DNA of 64,000 nt from Clostridium septicum (GCF_003606265.1 NZ_CP023671.1:620001-684000); one strand, 5' to 3'. Counted from the first letter of the stretch, positions 53,891-63,449 are shown. Numbers and translations: made by a program. The notes: a model not told the origin generated them from the letters alone.

Positions 53891-55252
53891 TTAATCATTA
53901 TTTATTTTTATACTTTGTGGAAAATTAAATACATCTTCTGGATCATACTTACTCTTTATAGTTCTTAATCTTATACTATTCTCTCCATAATATTCTTTTT
54001 CATAATTATCAAGTTCTGCAATAGGAAAATTAATAAATGATCCCTTAGTAATTGATTTTATATACTTAAACTTTTCCTTAACCCATTCTCTATTTATAGG
54101 TGCATATTCAGCTTCTTCCCAAACTGACTGTAATCCCATAATAAATTTTGCATCTCTATAATAAAAAGCTGTATTTACTTTATCCTTATTAGAAATAACT
54201 CCTCCTAATCCATAAAATGAAACAGCTGCATATATAGAGCCTTCTTCTCTATCTTTTACTAAATTTACTATATCTATTATTTCTTCTTTAGTATAATCTT
54301 TATATACGAATCTTCCTGTAGATTTATATTTTTCATATGGTGGATGACTATCTTGAATTCTTCTATTAGCTTCTAATACTGTAATATACTCTAAATCAAA
54401 GTCACTTATCTTAGATAGATTTCTAAATGGACTTAAAATTATATTAGCCTCTTCATTGGTCCCATAAAATAGCCCTGTAATTCGAACTCCTCTACCTTTT
54501 TCTTTTGAATTATATATTCCCATTTTAAAATTAAATCTTTTATCTAATGTTTTAAATTCTTCTTGCCAAACTTCAAATATATTTATATTTTCTTCCATAC
54601 TTACATTCTTATAATCTAAATTTATCAATGTAGCCATTTTTATTTTCTCTGGAAGGTTAAATGTCATTGATGTAACTACACCAAAGTTTCCTCCTCCGCC
54701 ACCCATAGATGCCCACAATAAATCTTCATTTTTATCTTTATTTGCAATTATTTTTTCACCATTATAATTTATAAGTTCTAATTCAATTAAATTATCAGAA
54801 GCAAGTCCTAATAATCTAGCTGAATATCCCCATCCTCCTCCTAATACTAATCCAGAAACTCCAACTGTAGGACATCCACCTCCTGGAAAAGGATAATTTC
54901 TCTCACCTAAAAATTCATACAACTCTCTATTCCTTACCCCACCTTGTATTTTTACTATATTATTTTTTTCATCTATATCAATATCATTCATATTACTTAT
55001 ATCAATAATTGCTACATCGTTTCCTGTAGAATATCCCTCATAGTTGTGAGCACCTGATCTTATTCTAATTGGTACAAAATTATCTCTTGCCCACTTTATG
55101 GAATTAATAATATCTTCTCTATTATAACAGTAGATAATTACTAAAGGATATTTTTCAATAGCCCTATTCCAGCTTTTTCTATCTTCTTCATAACTAAAAT
55201 CCTCTCTTGTAACTACTTTTCCTGTTAAATTACTATAATCAAATTTTCTCAT
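53891..55252 (-). CDS. FAD-linked oxidase of the BBE/GOOX type
   Basis: A 453-residue flavoprotein with FAD_binding_4 and C-terminal BBE domains (PEDVFNFPQSI near the end). Both residues for double covalent FAD linkage are seen, the histidine in RSGAHNYEG (residue 69) and the cysteine in GGGCPTVGVSG (residue 127). Family members oxidise sugars or alkaloids with O2, which is unusual in an anaerobe; a different acceptor or an O2-detoxifying role is possible. ATG 55252 has AGAAGG 8 bases upstream; the GTG at 55261 overlaps the site. No secretion signal is seen. Confidence 0.88.
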   Translation of the reverse strand: MRKFDYSNLTGKVVTREDFSYEEDRKSWNRAIEKYPLVIIYCYNREDIINSIKWARDNFVPIRIRSGAHNYEGYSTGNDVAIIDISNMNDIDIDEKNNIVKIQGGVRNRELYEFLGERNYPFPGGGCPTVGVSGLVLGGGWGYSARLLGLASDNLIELELINYNGEKIIANKDKNEDLLWASMGGGGGNFGVVTSMTFNLPEKIKMATLINLDYKNVSMEENINIFEVWQEEFKTLDKRFNFKMGIYNSKEKGRGVRITGLFYGTNEEANIILSPFRNLSKISDFDLEYITVLEANRRIQDSHPPYEKYKSTGRFVYKDYTKEEIIDIVNLVKDREEGSIYAAVSFYGLGGVISNKDKVNTAFYYRDAKFIMGLQSVWEEAEYAPINREWVKEKFKYIKSITKGSFINFPIAELDNYEKEYYGENSIRLRTIKSKYDPEDVFNFPQSIKINND

Positions 55253-55325
55253 TTGCTTCACCTTCTCATTAAGCTAGTTTGTACTTATTATGATAATATC
55301 ATACCTTTAATATTTTTCAACAGAA

Positions 55326-55363
55326 AAAAAGTAGTAGTTAATATTATTTAGCTACTACTTTTT
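55326..55363 (-). terminator. Terminator of cstA
   Basis: AAAAAGTAGTAG pairs with CTACTACTTTTT around an AT-rich 14-base loop, followed by a run of T on the minus strand. Confidence 0.88.
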
Positions 55364-55385
55364 AATATCTTTATATATTATTCAT

Positions 55386-56786
55386 TTAAACTTTTTGATT
55401 CTTTCTTGTATATCTAATAAATATTACAAATAAAACTAATGAAAATATTATTCCTACTATATTTGAAATTCCAGCTGCTAATTTAAAACCTTCTGGTGCT
55501 TGAAGTATATATGCACTAGTTACAGCTGACATAAATACTGCTGGTACTGCGCAAATCCAATAATTTTTCTTAGCTTGTACTAAATAAGCTGATGCAGCCC
55601 ATAACATTATCATAGCTAAAGTTTGATTAGCCCAAGAGAAATACCTCCAAATTATAGCAAAGTCTATAAAAGTTAATGCTATTCCTACAGCAAATAAAGG
55701 TATTGCTATTTTAAATCTATTTGCAAACTTATCTTGTTTCATTCCCATAGTATCTGCAATAGTTAACCTTGCACTTCTAAATGCTGTATCACCAGAAGTT
55801 ATAGGACATGCTACTACCCCTAATATGGCAAGTATAGCTCCAATCTTACCCATTAAAGAATTTGATATAGTATTTACTATAGTAGCTGGACCACCATTTG
55901 CTAATGCTGTATTTAATCCTTCTGTTCCTCCAAAGAAACTCATAGCGGCTGCAGCCCATATTAATGCAATTACACCTTCAGCAATCATGGCACCATAAAA
56001 TACTTTTCTTGCTTCTGATTCTTTTCTTACGCATCTTGCCATTATTGGTGATTGAGTTGCATGGAAACCTGAAATCGCTCCACAAGCTATAGTTATAAAT
56101 AAATAAGGAAATATTGGTGTTCCCTTTGGATGAAAATTAACAAATTGGATTTCAGGAATAGTATATCCCTCTATTAAAATTCCAACTCCTATCCCAACTG
56201 CCATTATTAAAAGACATGCTCCAAAAAGAGGATAAATTTTCCCTATAATCTTATCTATTGGTAAAACTGTTGCTGAAATATAGTAAATTATAATTATTAC
56301 AATAAATATATTTCTATCTATTCCTGTTAATGTTTTTAATAAATCAGCAGGACCTGTTAAAAATACAACTCCAACTAAAACTAATAAAACTACAGAAAAA
56401 ACAACCATTATTTTTCTTGGTATATCCCCTAAATATTTACCAACTAAATCTGCTACTGAAGCTCCATTATTTCTCATAGATAATACTCCAGTAAAGAAAT
56501 CATGAACTGCACCTGCAAATATGCATCCAAATACTATCCATAAAAATGCTGCTGGTCCCCATAAAGCCCCAGCTATAGCCCCAAATATTGGCCCTAAACC
56601 TGCAATATTTAAAAACTGAATTAAAAATATTCTTGGCCAACTCATTGGAACAAAATCAACCCCATCTTGCATTGTTTCAGAAGGTGCTTTAAAAGAGTCA
56701 TCTGTTCCAAAAACTTTTTCCACAAACTTACCGTAAGTAAAATAACCAACTACTAATAATACTAATGAAATTAAAAATGATATCAT
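55386..56786 (-). CDS. cstA: CstA-family carbon starvation / pyruvate carrier
   Basis: A 466-residue membrane protein with about 13 spans. The N-terminal signature (FVPMSWPRIFLIQFLNIAG, GPAAFLWIVFGCIFAGAVHDF) and CPITSGDTAFRSARL near residue 330 are those of CstA. It is shorter than E. coli CstA (701), as in Firmicute forms. E. coli relatives CstA and BtsT carry pyruvate or peptides. Its place beside a LytS/LytTR pair mirrors the BtsSR and YpdAB systems of E. coli. ATG 56786 has AAGGAG 8 bases upstream; a GTG at 56795 overlaps it. Confidence 0.9.
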   Translation of the reverse strand: MISFLISLVLLVVGYFTYGKFVEKVFGTDDSFKAPSETMQDGVDFVPMSWPRIFLIQFLNIAGLGPIFGAIAGALWGPAAFLWIVFGCIFAGAVHDFFTGVLSMRNNGASVADLVGKYLGDIPRKIMVVFSVVLLVLVGVVFLTGPADLLKTLTGIDRNIFIVIIIIYYISATVLPIDKIIGKIYPLFGACLLIMAVGIGVGILIEGYTIPEIQFVNFHPKGTPIFPYLFITIACGAISGFHATQSPIMARCVRKESEARKVFYGAMIAEGVIALIWAAAAMSFFGGTEGLNTALANGGPATIVNTISNSLMGKIGAILAILGVVACPITSGDTAFRSARLTIADTMGMKQDKFANRFKIAIPLFAVGIALTFIDFAIIWRYFSWANQTLAMIMLWAASAYLVQAKKNYWICAVPAVFMSAVTSAYILQAPEGFKLAAGISNIVGIIFSLVLFVIFIRYTRKNQKV

Positions 56787-56824
56787 AACAATCACTCCTT
56801 AAGTAGGATTTATTTATTAATCCT

Positions 56825-56912
56825 AGTATATATCTACAGCTTTTGAAAAGGTATTCATTATGCATGAAATACTCTATTTATACATGAACTGCAATATGTT
56901 GTTATGAAATAC
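56825..56912 (-). promoter_or_regulatory. cstA promoter with three 20-bp-spaced LytTR-type repeats
   Basis: On the minus strand GTATTTCATA (56903-56912), GCAGTTCATG (56883-56892) and GTATTTCATG (56863-56872) start at exact 20-base steps. A -10 candidate TATACT lies at 56825-56830 with a poor -35, as expected for an activated promoter; the repeats would be centred near -50, -70 and -90. They resemble the E. coli YpdB motif (GGCATTTCAT twice, 11 bases between). Confidence 0.8.
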
Positions 56913-56925
56913 ACCTAAAATAATT

Positions 56926-57639
56926 CTATAAACTTAATATACGCTTAAAATCTTTTACTTTATTTCTACTAACAGGAACTTCTTTTTCTATATCCTTTAT
57001 TTTTAATACATAGGTTCCATTAAACCAAGGTTTAATTTCTTCTACCTTTCCTAAATTCACTATATATGATCTATGTGATTTATAAAATTCTTTATTTGAT
57101 AATTTACTTTCAATTTCTGAAATTTTATGTTTAGATAAATATTCTTCACCATTAACACAAACTTTAACAGTTCTCCCTGATGCTTCTAAATAGCATATAT
57201 CTTTAGTATTTACAACATATATTTTACCATTTCTCATTACAGACAACTTATCACTTTTTCTATCGTTATTTAATTTTTCATCTCTAGAATCCTCTATTCT
57301 TTCTAATGATGAAATAATACGTTCTTCAGAAAATGGCTTTAATAAATAATCAAATGCATGAATATCAAATGCATCTAATGCATACTCTTTATATGCTGTT
57401 ATAAATATTACTTTACCACTAAAATTTAACTTACATAATATTTTCGCTAAATTAATTCCATCTATTCCTGGTATATTAATATCTAAAAATATTATGTCTA
57501 CGCTATTTGCTTGTAAGAACTTTAATGCTTCCGTACCATCTTCAAATTCACTTAAAATATCCATACTACTAAAATTTTTAATAAAATATTTAAGTTCTTC
57601 TCTTGCTGGTAATTCATCATCTACTATAATACAATTCAT
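56926..57639 (-). CDS. LytTR-family response regulator
   Basis: A 237-residue regulator. The receiver domain shows IIVDDELPAREE at the start and the phosphorylated aspartate in IIFLDINIPGIDG; a LytTR DNA-binding domain fills residues 130-235 (YLEASGRTVKVCV, SHRSYIVNL). ATG 57639 has AGGAAG 8 bases upstream; a GTG at 57648 overlaps it. The gap to the kinase gene is 15 bases, so they form one operon. Its likely target is cstA, just downstream, through the repeats in 56863-56912. Confidence 0.93.
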   Translation of the reverse strand: MNCIIVDDELPAREELKYFIKNFSSMDILSEFEDGTEALKFLQANSVDIIFLDINIPGIDGINLAKILCKLNFSGKVIFITAYKEYALDAFDIHAFDYLLKPFSEERIISSLERIEDSRDEKLNNDRKSDKLSVMRNGKIYVVNTKDICYLEASGRTVKVCVNGEEYLSKHKISEIESKLSNKEFYKSHRSYIVNLGKVEEIKPWFNGTYVLKIKDIEKEVPVSRNKVKDFKRILSL

Positions 57640-57654
57640 AAAATTCACTTCCTA

Positions 57655-59310
57655 TCATATTTCAAAGGAAATTCTAGTTCCCTTTTGAAGTCTTTCTATT
57701 TTTAACCCTTTTCCATATATAAGCTTCATCCTACAATGTACATTATATAAACCAATCTTATTTTCATCAACTTGTCCATTATAAATTTTATCTATTATAC
57801 TAGAATCAATTCCACAACCATCATCTTCTATAACTATTCTATGCCTATCTTTATATTTTTCACATCTAATCCAAATATCCCCTCCTGTTCTTTTCTCTAA
57901 AATACCATGTTTTATTGCGTTTTCTATAAGTGGTTCTATTGTTAATGGTGGTATTTTAAGATTCATATAAAATTCATCTATTTCATAATGAGCTTTAATT
58001 CTATCTCCAAATCTAGCTTCAGCTATAGATACATAAGCCTTAACTTGTTCTAGTTCTTTCTTTAATGAGATAAAATCACCATTAACCTCTAAGTTATATC
58101 TTAAATAATCTGATAAATTTACAATTAATTCTCTAGCTCTTTCTGGGTTTATTCTTACAAATGAAGTTATTGTATGAAGAGAATTAAATAAAAAATGTGG
58201 ATTTATTTGAGTTTGAAGTGCTTTTATTTCAGCTTTATCTGCCATTTCTTTATATTTTTTAATCTTACCTATTTGTATTTGATAAGAAATTAAATTAGCT
58301 AATCCTATTACTAAATGTTTATTTTTTTCCGTAATTCCATTTTCTTTATTAAAATAAACCTTTAATGTTCCAATAACTTGATTATCAAAAACTAATGGTG
58401 TTATTATAGCTCCTTTAGATTCCTTGCCTTCAATACAACTAAATAATTCTGTACCTTCTTCATTTTTTAATATTTCTGTTTCACCAGTTTTTAAAACTCT
58501 CTTTGTATAATTACTAACTATTTTTCTATTATTAAGCTTTAACTTAGTATTTTGAGATGAATAAGCTAAAATTTCTTCCTTATCTGTTAAAATTACTATT
58601 TGTGCATCTATACTAAATCTTATTATTTCACATACTTTTTTTAAAGATTCATTTGTAACCTCTTTAAAATACGGTAAAGTTTTGTTAGTTATTTCTAAAG
58701 TTATTCTCGCTTGCTCTCCCTCTAATCTTTCCTTTTCTTGAAATATGCTTTTTATAATTGTCATAACCATTAAAATTCCTAAAGAATTTATAATTACCAT
58801 AGGTACATATATTGTTGATATTATACTTCTTCCATCTTCAATCATTAATGCTATTAAAATCATACTAATTGTTTCTACAAAAATTGTGCTAAAAATCCCA
58901 TAAGAATATTCATTTTTTATCTGATATTTCTTATACAATAATCCTGGTAAAACTCCAGCTAATAAAGTGCCTATTGCACAAGGAATTGTTGTTCCTATTA
59001 ATGGTCCATAATATAATCTATGCAAGCTAGCAACAGTACCTGCAATTCCTCCTACTATTGGTCCGCAAGTAATAGATGCAGCAACAATACTTACATTTCT
59101 TATATTAACTATTGCTCCATTATAATTTATTCCAAGGTAAGTACCTATCATACCTAATAAAGCAAAAACTATTGAAACTATTATAATATCCTTTTTCTCT
59201 TGCTCCTTATACTCTATAGCTTTTTGAATTATTTTACTTTTTGACATTGTAAATGCAATTAATATTACATATCCTAAATTACTTGCTAATTGACTCAATA
59301 ACTGCCACAT
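57655..59310 (-). CDS. LytS/BtsS-type sensor histidine kinase
   Basis: A 551-residue membrane kinase. Five to six N-terminal spans make a 5TMR-LYT sensor (NVSIVAASITCGPIVGGIAG near residue 75), then a GAF-like domain (about 215-345), the His_kinase motif INPHFLFNSLHTI near 375 with the phosphorylated histidine, and HATPase boxes (IENAIKHGI, DDGCGID). ATG 59310 is preferred (AGGA 11 bases upstream), GTG 59319 is the alternative. By family analogy it may sense pyruvate or another small metabolite; the ligand is not shown. Confidence 0.93.
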   Translation of the reverse strand: MWQLLSQLASNLGYVILIAFTMSKSKIIQKAIEYKEQEKKDIIIVSIVFALLGMIGTYLGINYNGAIVNIRNVSIVAASITCGPIVGGIAGTVASLHRLYYGPLIGTTIPCAIGTLLAGVLPGLLYKKYQIKNEYSYGIFSTIFVETISMILIALMIEDGRSIISTIYVPMVIINSLGILMVMTIIKSIFQEKERLEGEQARITLEITNKTLPYFKEVTNESLKKVCEIIRFSIDAQIVILTDKEEILAYSSQNTKLKLNNRKIVSNYTKRVLKTGETEILKNEEGTELFSCIEGKESKGAIITPLVFDNQVIGTLKVYFNKENGITEKNKHLVIGLANLISYQIQIGKIKKYKEMADKAEIKALQTQINPHFLFNSLHTITSFVRINPERARELIVNLSDYLRYNLEVNGDFISLKKELEQVKAYVSIAEARFGDRIKAHYEIDEFYMNLKIPPLTIEPLIENAIKHGILEKRTGGDIWIRCEKYKDRHRIVIEDDGCGIDSSIIDKIYNGQVDENKIGLYNVHCRMKLIYGKGLKIERLQKGTRISFEI

Positions 59311-59384
59311 ATAATTCACATCCTAAAACAATATTATTTATCATATTTTTAATTATACTATAAGAAATAATTTATCATATAACT

Positions 59385-59422
59385 AAAAAATCTTTGTAAA
59401 CAAAAGTCTACAAAGATTTTTT
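59385..59422 (-). terminator. Terminator of the 5-oxoproline operon
   Basis: A perfect 14-bp stem (AAAAAATCTTTGTA with TACAAAGATTTTTT, 10-base loop), 10 bases past the cyclotransferase stop, with a T-run on the minus strand. Confidence 0.9.
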
Positions 59423-59432
59423 AATTATATAT

Positions 59433-59870
59433 TTAAACATTCTCTTTTTGCTGATATTCTTTCCAGTTACCATTATCAATAAAGATAGCTTCTTCGTTAA
59501 AATTTACATCTAATTCTTTATTATATATGTAAGAATAACATAATTCCTTAGTTCCATCTTCATATAAAACTTCTACTAATTCTTTATTATATTCATTATT
59601 AGGATTTCCTTTTGAAATAAAACCTTCCATTTCATCTACCGAGTTCATAACCTCATCATAATTTGAAAGTGTCATAACTTCTCCATATACTTCTCCATTA
59701 CCATCTATAACTGCGGGATATCCTTTATAAGGCATATGATATAAAATGAAGTTATTCATTTTAGCGGGTTTATTTTCAATTACATTTCCTTTTAAATATC
59801 TATCATAATTGAAAAATCCCTCTCTTAAACTACCATACACAAATATTTTAATTTCTTTATTTTCTAACAA
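59433..59870 (-). CDS. AIG2-like gamma-glutamylcyclotransferase
   Basis: A 145-residue enzyme of the GGCT-like fold. The substrate loop [12 protein letters not shown] is near residue 10, and the catalytic glutamate is probably in DEMEGF near 80. Such enzymes turn gamma-glutamyl compounds into 5-oxoproline. The start is TTG at 59870, which overlaps the pcp stop by 7 bases; AGGTGG inside pcp is 6-7 bases upstream, and no ATG is available before the active-site loop. It is last in the operon with pcp and a 5-oxoproline transporter, which fits its product. Confidence 0.85.
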   Translation of the reverse strand: MLENKEIKIFVYGSLREGFFNYDRYLKGNVIENKPAKMNNFILYHMPYKGYPAVIDGNGEVYGEVMTLSNYDEVMNSVDEMEGFISKGNPNNEYNKELVEVLYEDGTKELCYSYIYNKELDVNFNEEAIFIDNGNWKEYQQKENV

Positions 59871-60505
59871 ATAGTTCCACCTACAACCTTTACGTCTTTA
59901 TCATGTTCAACTGCTGCTTTAATGCATAATTCTAATCCTGAAGTTATATCATCTAATGACATATATGGAGTATTAGGTTTTGAGATTACTTGTGATGAAA
60001 CATAAGGAACATGAATAAATCCACCCTTTTTATTTGGATACTTTTTATTTATTAAATAAAGCACACCATACATAACATGATTACATACAAAAGTACCTGC
60101 TGTATTAGAAAGACTAGCTGGTAATCCTCCATCTGTTACTTCTTTCACCATAGCTTTAACTGGCAAGTTAGAAAAATATGCATTTTCTCCATCTTCAAAT
60201 ATTCTTATATCTAAGGGTTGATTTCCTTCATTATCTTTTATTCTTGCATCGTCTATATTAATTGCAACTCTTTCAGGAGTTATTCCAAATCTGCCTCCTG
60301 CTTGACCCACTGAAATAATAATATCTGGATTTTTTTTTATTATAGCTTCTTCAATCTTTTCAAGAGATTTTCTAAATACTGTTGGAATTTCTAATTTTAT
60401 TATTTCTGCTCCTGATATTATTTCTGGAAGTTTCTTAACAGCCTCCAAAGCTGGATTTATTGGTTCTCCTCCAAAAGGATCAAATCCTGTTATTAATACT
60501 TTCAT
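59864..60505 (-). CDS. pcp: Pyrrolidone-carboxylate peptidase
   Basis: A 213-residue C15 cysteine peptidase that removes N-terminal pyroglutamate from peptides. The catalytic glutamate is in ITPERVAIN, cysteine in [12 protein letters not shown] and histidine in [24 protein letters not shown] starts the protein as usual. AGGAGC lies 8 bases before ATG. It sits between the DUF979 transporter subunit and the cyclotransferase gene, so the operon both makes and moves 5-oxoproline. Confidence 0.96.
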   Translation of the reverse strand: MKVLITGFDPFGGEPINPALEAVKKLPEIISGAEIIKLEIPTVFRKSLEKIEEAIIKKNPDIIISVGQAGGRFGITPERVAINIDDARIKDNEGNQPLDIRIFEDGENAYFSNLPVKAMVKEVTDGGLPASLSNTAGTFVCNHVMYGVLYLINKKYPNKKGGFIHVPYVSSQVISKPNTPYMSLDDITSGLELCIKAAVEHDKDVKVVGGTIC

Positions 60506-60535
60506 TATTCATCGCTCCTATTCATTTCTTAAATT

Positions 60536-61465
60536 TTAAAATGCTAAGAAGTACATTAGTGGTATATGTATTAACAATAAAACTATTGCATATATTGACT
60601 GTGCTTTTATTACTCCATTATTATCTTCAATATCTAGCAAAACTGCTGGAAGTATATTGAAATTAGCAGCCATTGGTGTTAACAATGTCCCACAAAATCC
60701 TGCCGTCATGGCTATTGCTGATGCTATTATAGGATCTCCTCCTTGAGCAAAAACAAAAGGTGCACCTATGCCAGCTGTAATAACTGTAAAAGCTGCAAAA
60801 GCATTACCCATTATAGCTGTAAATAAAGCCATTCCTACACAATAAGCAGTTATTCCAATCCAAACATTTCCTTCAGGTATTACACCAGAAATCATATTTG
60901 ATATAATATCTCCAACTCCAGCTGCTGCAAATAATGCTCCTAATGATGCTAATAGTTGTGGTAATATTGCTGTTGATCCTATTGCTTGCAACATTCTATC
61001 ACTATCTACTATAGCTTCCTTAGGCTTTGCTCCAGTAATAAAAAATGTTATTATTATTGCAACTACTGCTGATATTCCTATAGCTGTTACGCCTGATAAC
61101 TTAGTAAATTGTGCTATTCCAAGAGCAACAAATGCTATTATTAAAGAAGGTAAAAATATTTTTATCCCGATTTTTTCTGCTTTTACTCTTGCAAAAGTTT
61201 CATTTAATTGAGCTATTGTTCCTACATTTATTTGATTAAATGCTCCTAAAACTCCAATAATAACAATTAAACCTCCTACAACAATAGAAGGAATAAATTC
61301 ACCAAATATAAATATTGTAGCTAGTATTCCCCAAAATGTTGCTGTACCTAATCTTGTTTTATGATTTGTATCTTTTAATGTATATACCATTGTTATAATC
61401 ATCATAATACCAATCATTATATAAAAAATATTTAATAAAAGGTTTGAAAGTTTAGCTATATCCAT
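60536..61465 (-). CDS. 5-oxoproline transporter subunit, DUF979 family
   Basis: A 309-residue membrane protein with about nine spans, a typical DUF979 protein (FGEFIPSIVVGGLIVIIGVLG, LTPMAANFNILPAVLL). DUF969/DUF979 pairs beside pcp are widely annotated as a 5-oxoproline transporter. The ATG follows the DUF969 stop directly (TAAATG), with GGGGGAG upstream, so the two subunits are translationally coupled. Confidence 0.88.
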   Translation of the reverse strand: MDIAKLSNLLLNIFYIMIGIMMIITMVYTLKDTNHKTRLGTATFWGILATIFIFGEFIPSIVVGGLIVIIGVLGAFNQINVGTIAQLNETFARVKAEKIGIKIFLPSLIIAFVALGIAQFTKLSGVTAIGISAVVAIIITFFITGAKPKEAIVDSDRMLQAIGSTAILPQLLASLGALFAAAGVGDIISNMISGVIPEGNVWIGITAYCVGMALFTAIMGNAFAAFTVITAGIGAPFVFAQGGDPIIASAIAMTAGFCGTLLTPMAANFNILPAVLLDIEDNNGVIKAQSIYAIVLLLIHIPLMYFLAF

Positions 61466-62167
61466 TTATTTCTCCCCCTTTTTATTATCTTTAATTCCAT
61501 ACTTTTTAGATAATTTTCTGTCTAAATAAATATTTTGAATTACTCCTAATATAAATGCAATTATAGCTACTGGTATAGATGCTTTTGCTACCGCTAAAGT
61601 ATCAACATTAGATCCTATTCCTGGTAAATTCAATTCACTAAGAGCTCCCGCTATTAATAGAACTCCTGAATTAGCCATAAAAACATTTTGTCCAAAAAAA
61701 TTACCATAGTTATCTGTAGCTGCTGCATATGATTTAATCATATCCTCATCTTTTCTATCTATTTCACCATACTTTGCAATAGCTGCCCCTTGAGCCATAG
61801 GATTTATTAATGGACGAATAAATTGAGGATGCCCTCCAAGTCTTACAGATAATGTGCTTGCTAACTCTCTAATAAATAAGTATCCAGTAAGTAACTTTCC
61901 TGTAGAAAGTCCTTTTACTTTTTCTATAAGCATAATTGCCATCTGCTTTAAGCCATATCTCTCACATAATCCTATAACAGGTAAAGTTAGTAAGAATAAA
62001 CACATTTCTCTTTTAGCTACAAAGGTTTCTCCTAAAGTACTTAAAACATCTACAAAACTCATATCTGAAACAAGTCCTGTTACAATTCCTGCTGATATAA
62101 TAACTGCAATTGTATTTAGTTTTAATGCAAATCCAATTATTATGATTAAAATTCCTATTAGTGCCAT
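61466..62167 (-). CDS. 5-oxoproline transporter subunit, DUF969 family
   Basis: A 233-residue membrane protein with about five or six spans. The conserved block RLGGHPQFIRPLINPMAQGA lies near residue 112. ATG 62167 (MALIGILI) is 6 bases past GGGAG; the ATG at 62173 touches that site. It is the first gene of the operon DUF969-DUF979-pcp-cyclotransferase. Confidence 0.87.
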   Translation of the reverse strand: MALIGILIIIIGFALKLNTIAVIISAGIVTGLVSDMSFVDVLSTLGETFVAKREMCLFLLTLPVIGLCERYGLKQMAIMLIEKVKGLSTGKLLTGYLFIRELASTLSVRLGGHPQFIRPLINPMAQGAAIAKYGEIDRKDEDMIKSYAAATDNYGNFFGQNVFMANSGVLLIAGALSELNLPGIGSNVDTLAVAKASIPVAIIAFILGVIQNIYLDRKLSKKYGIKDNKKGEK

Positions 62168-62173
62168 ATTCAT

Positions 62174-62453
62174 CTCCCTTTCATAATTGTATATTTTATG
62201 TTTTATTTATCCATTATACATATTTATTTTGAAAATTTCTACAGAAATTTTGCCATTCTACATTTTATTTCTCTATATTTATAGTTAAATTCTTAAAATT
62301 TCATTCTATTTTTTAATAATTATGTATTTTATAAAATAATATATTCTTACTACCTTCATTAATTAATCCATGTATATTTACTAAGTATACAAATATAAAT
62401 ATTTCTTCTTAACAAGTCTAAACTACCCTTTATAATCATTACCCTCCTTATCT
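62174..62453. other. Non-coding stretch upstream of the 5-oxoproline operon
   Basis: About 280 very AT-rich bases hold the operon promoter region and the 3' end of the DMT transcript. I see no clear terminator, no supported small gene, and no promoter I would commit to. Confidence 0.45.
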
Positions 62454-63389
62454 TTAAGATTTAATAATACTATTTAGAACCATACCAATTACTACTAAAA
62501 TTATTCCAACTATTCCTATAGTTGTTGGAATCTTATCATTTAATATAAATATCCCTCCTAAAAGTGTAAATATTACTTCCCCAGCTTGAGTTGATTCTAT
62601 TATTGCTATTTTATGTGCATTATTACTTACCATATCAGTAGCTTTAAAAAATAGTATAGTTGCAATAACACCTGAAAACATAGCAACAATAAAGGATTGA
62701 ACTACTTGTCCCTTGCTTGGAAGTCCTACAATTATTGTGCCCCAAATTGATATAAATAACCAAAAAGGTATACTACATAATGTCATTCCAAACACTCTTT
62801 GAAATGTAGTAAATTCATTTTTGCAAACTTCCATCATTTTACGATTGCCCAGTGGATAAGCAAATGCAGCTATAACTACAGGCATAATTATTAAAAATGT
62901 TCTACCTATTGAAATATCTTTTGCTTCTTCAAACATCATAATAAATATTCCTAATAATATTATTGATGACATCATTAAAGATTTTTTAGGAATACTATTC
63001 CTTACATATACTACATTTTTTCCAACTTCTATTTTTTTAGTAAATAATGGTGTCATAATTGCACCTGCTACTATTGTTATTTGCCAAGTTCCTGCAACTA
63101 ACCATGAAGCGCCGTATTCTGATGCAAAGCTAAGTGGTGCATAAAATAATCCAAATCCTACTGTACTCCAAATAATCCATTGAATAGGTCTTTTAAAAAT
63201 ATCTTTTATTACAGGATTTAACTGATTATTTAAAATCATAATAATAAATAAAATTGGCAACATAAAAATATATCTAAGAGATGAACTCCATATCCAACTT
63301 CCTCCTTCAATATTTATTTGCCTATTTAATATAAATGTTAACGAAAAAAATAGGGATGCTCCAATACCAAATAAAATTGCTTTCTTCAA
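62454..63389 (-). CDS. DMT-superfamily exporter (EmrE-like)
   Basis: A 311-residue membrane protein with about ten spans in two similar halves, of the drug/metabolite transporter type annotated as multidrug resistance efflux transporter. STQAGEVIFTLLGGIFILND near residue 270 is typical. The start is TTG, with AAGGAGG 7 bases upstream. It is divergent from an XRE-cupin regulator, with twin palindromes between them, so that regulator probably controls it. The substrate is unknown. Confidence 0.85.
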   Translation of the reverse strand: MKKAILFGIGASLFFSLTFILNRQINIEGGSWIWSSSLRYIFMLPILFIIMILNNQLNPVIKDIFKRPIQWIIWSTVGFGLFYAPLSFASEYGASWLVAGTWQITIVAGAIMTPLFTKKIEVGKNVVYVRNSIPKKSLMMSSIILLGIFIMMFEEAKDISIGRTFLIIMPVVIAAFAYPLGNRKMMEVCKNEFTTFQRVFGMTLCSIPFWLFISIWGTIIVGLPSKGQVVQSFIVAMFSGVIATILFFKATDMVSNNAHKIAIIESTQAGEVIFTLLGGIFILNDKIPTTIGIVGIILVVIGMVLNSIIKS

Positions 63390-63414
63390 CTCTATTCCTC
63401 CTTATTTTATATGT

Positions 63415-63449
63415 TATATTGTAAAATATACGTTATATTGTATAATATA
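63415..63449. promoter_or_regulatory. Twin palindromic operators between DMT and regulator genes
   Basis: TATATT-GTAA-AATATA (63415-63430) and TATATT-GTAT-AATATA (63434-63449) are two 16-base dyads exactly 19 bases apart, inside a direct repeat of GTTATATTGTA. They lie between divergent genes, close to the DMT start, and are likely sites for the adjacent XRE-cupin regulator. Confidence 0.65.

Noticed and set aside
53476..53928. 150-residue plus-strand frame opposite the DUF1905 gene
   Set aside because: It is Ser/Pro/Leu-rich in the way of antisense shadows, lacks a ribosome site, and spans two real minus-strand genes.
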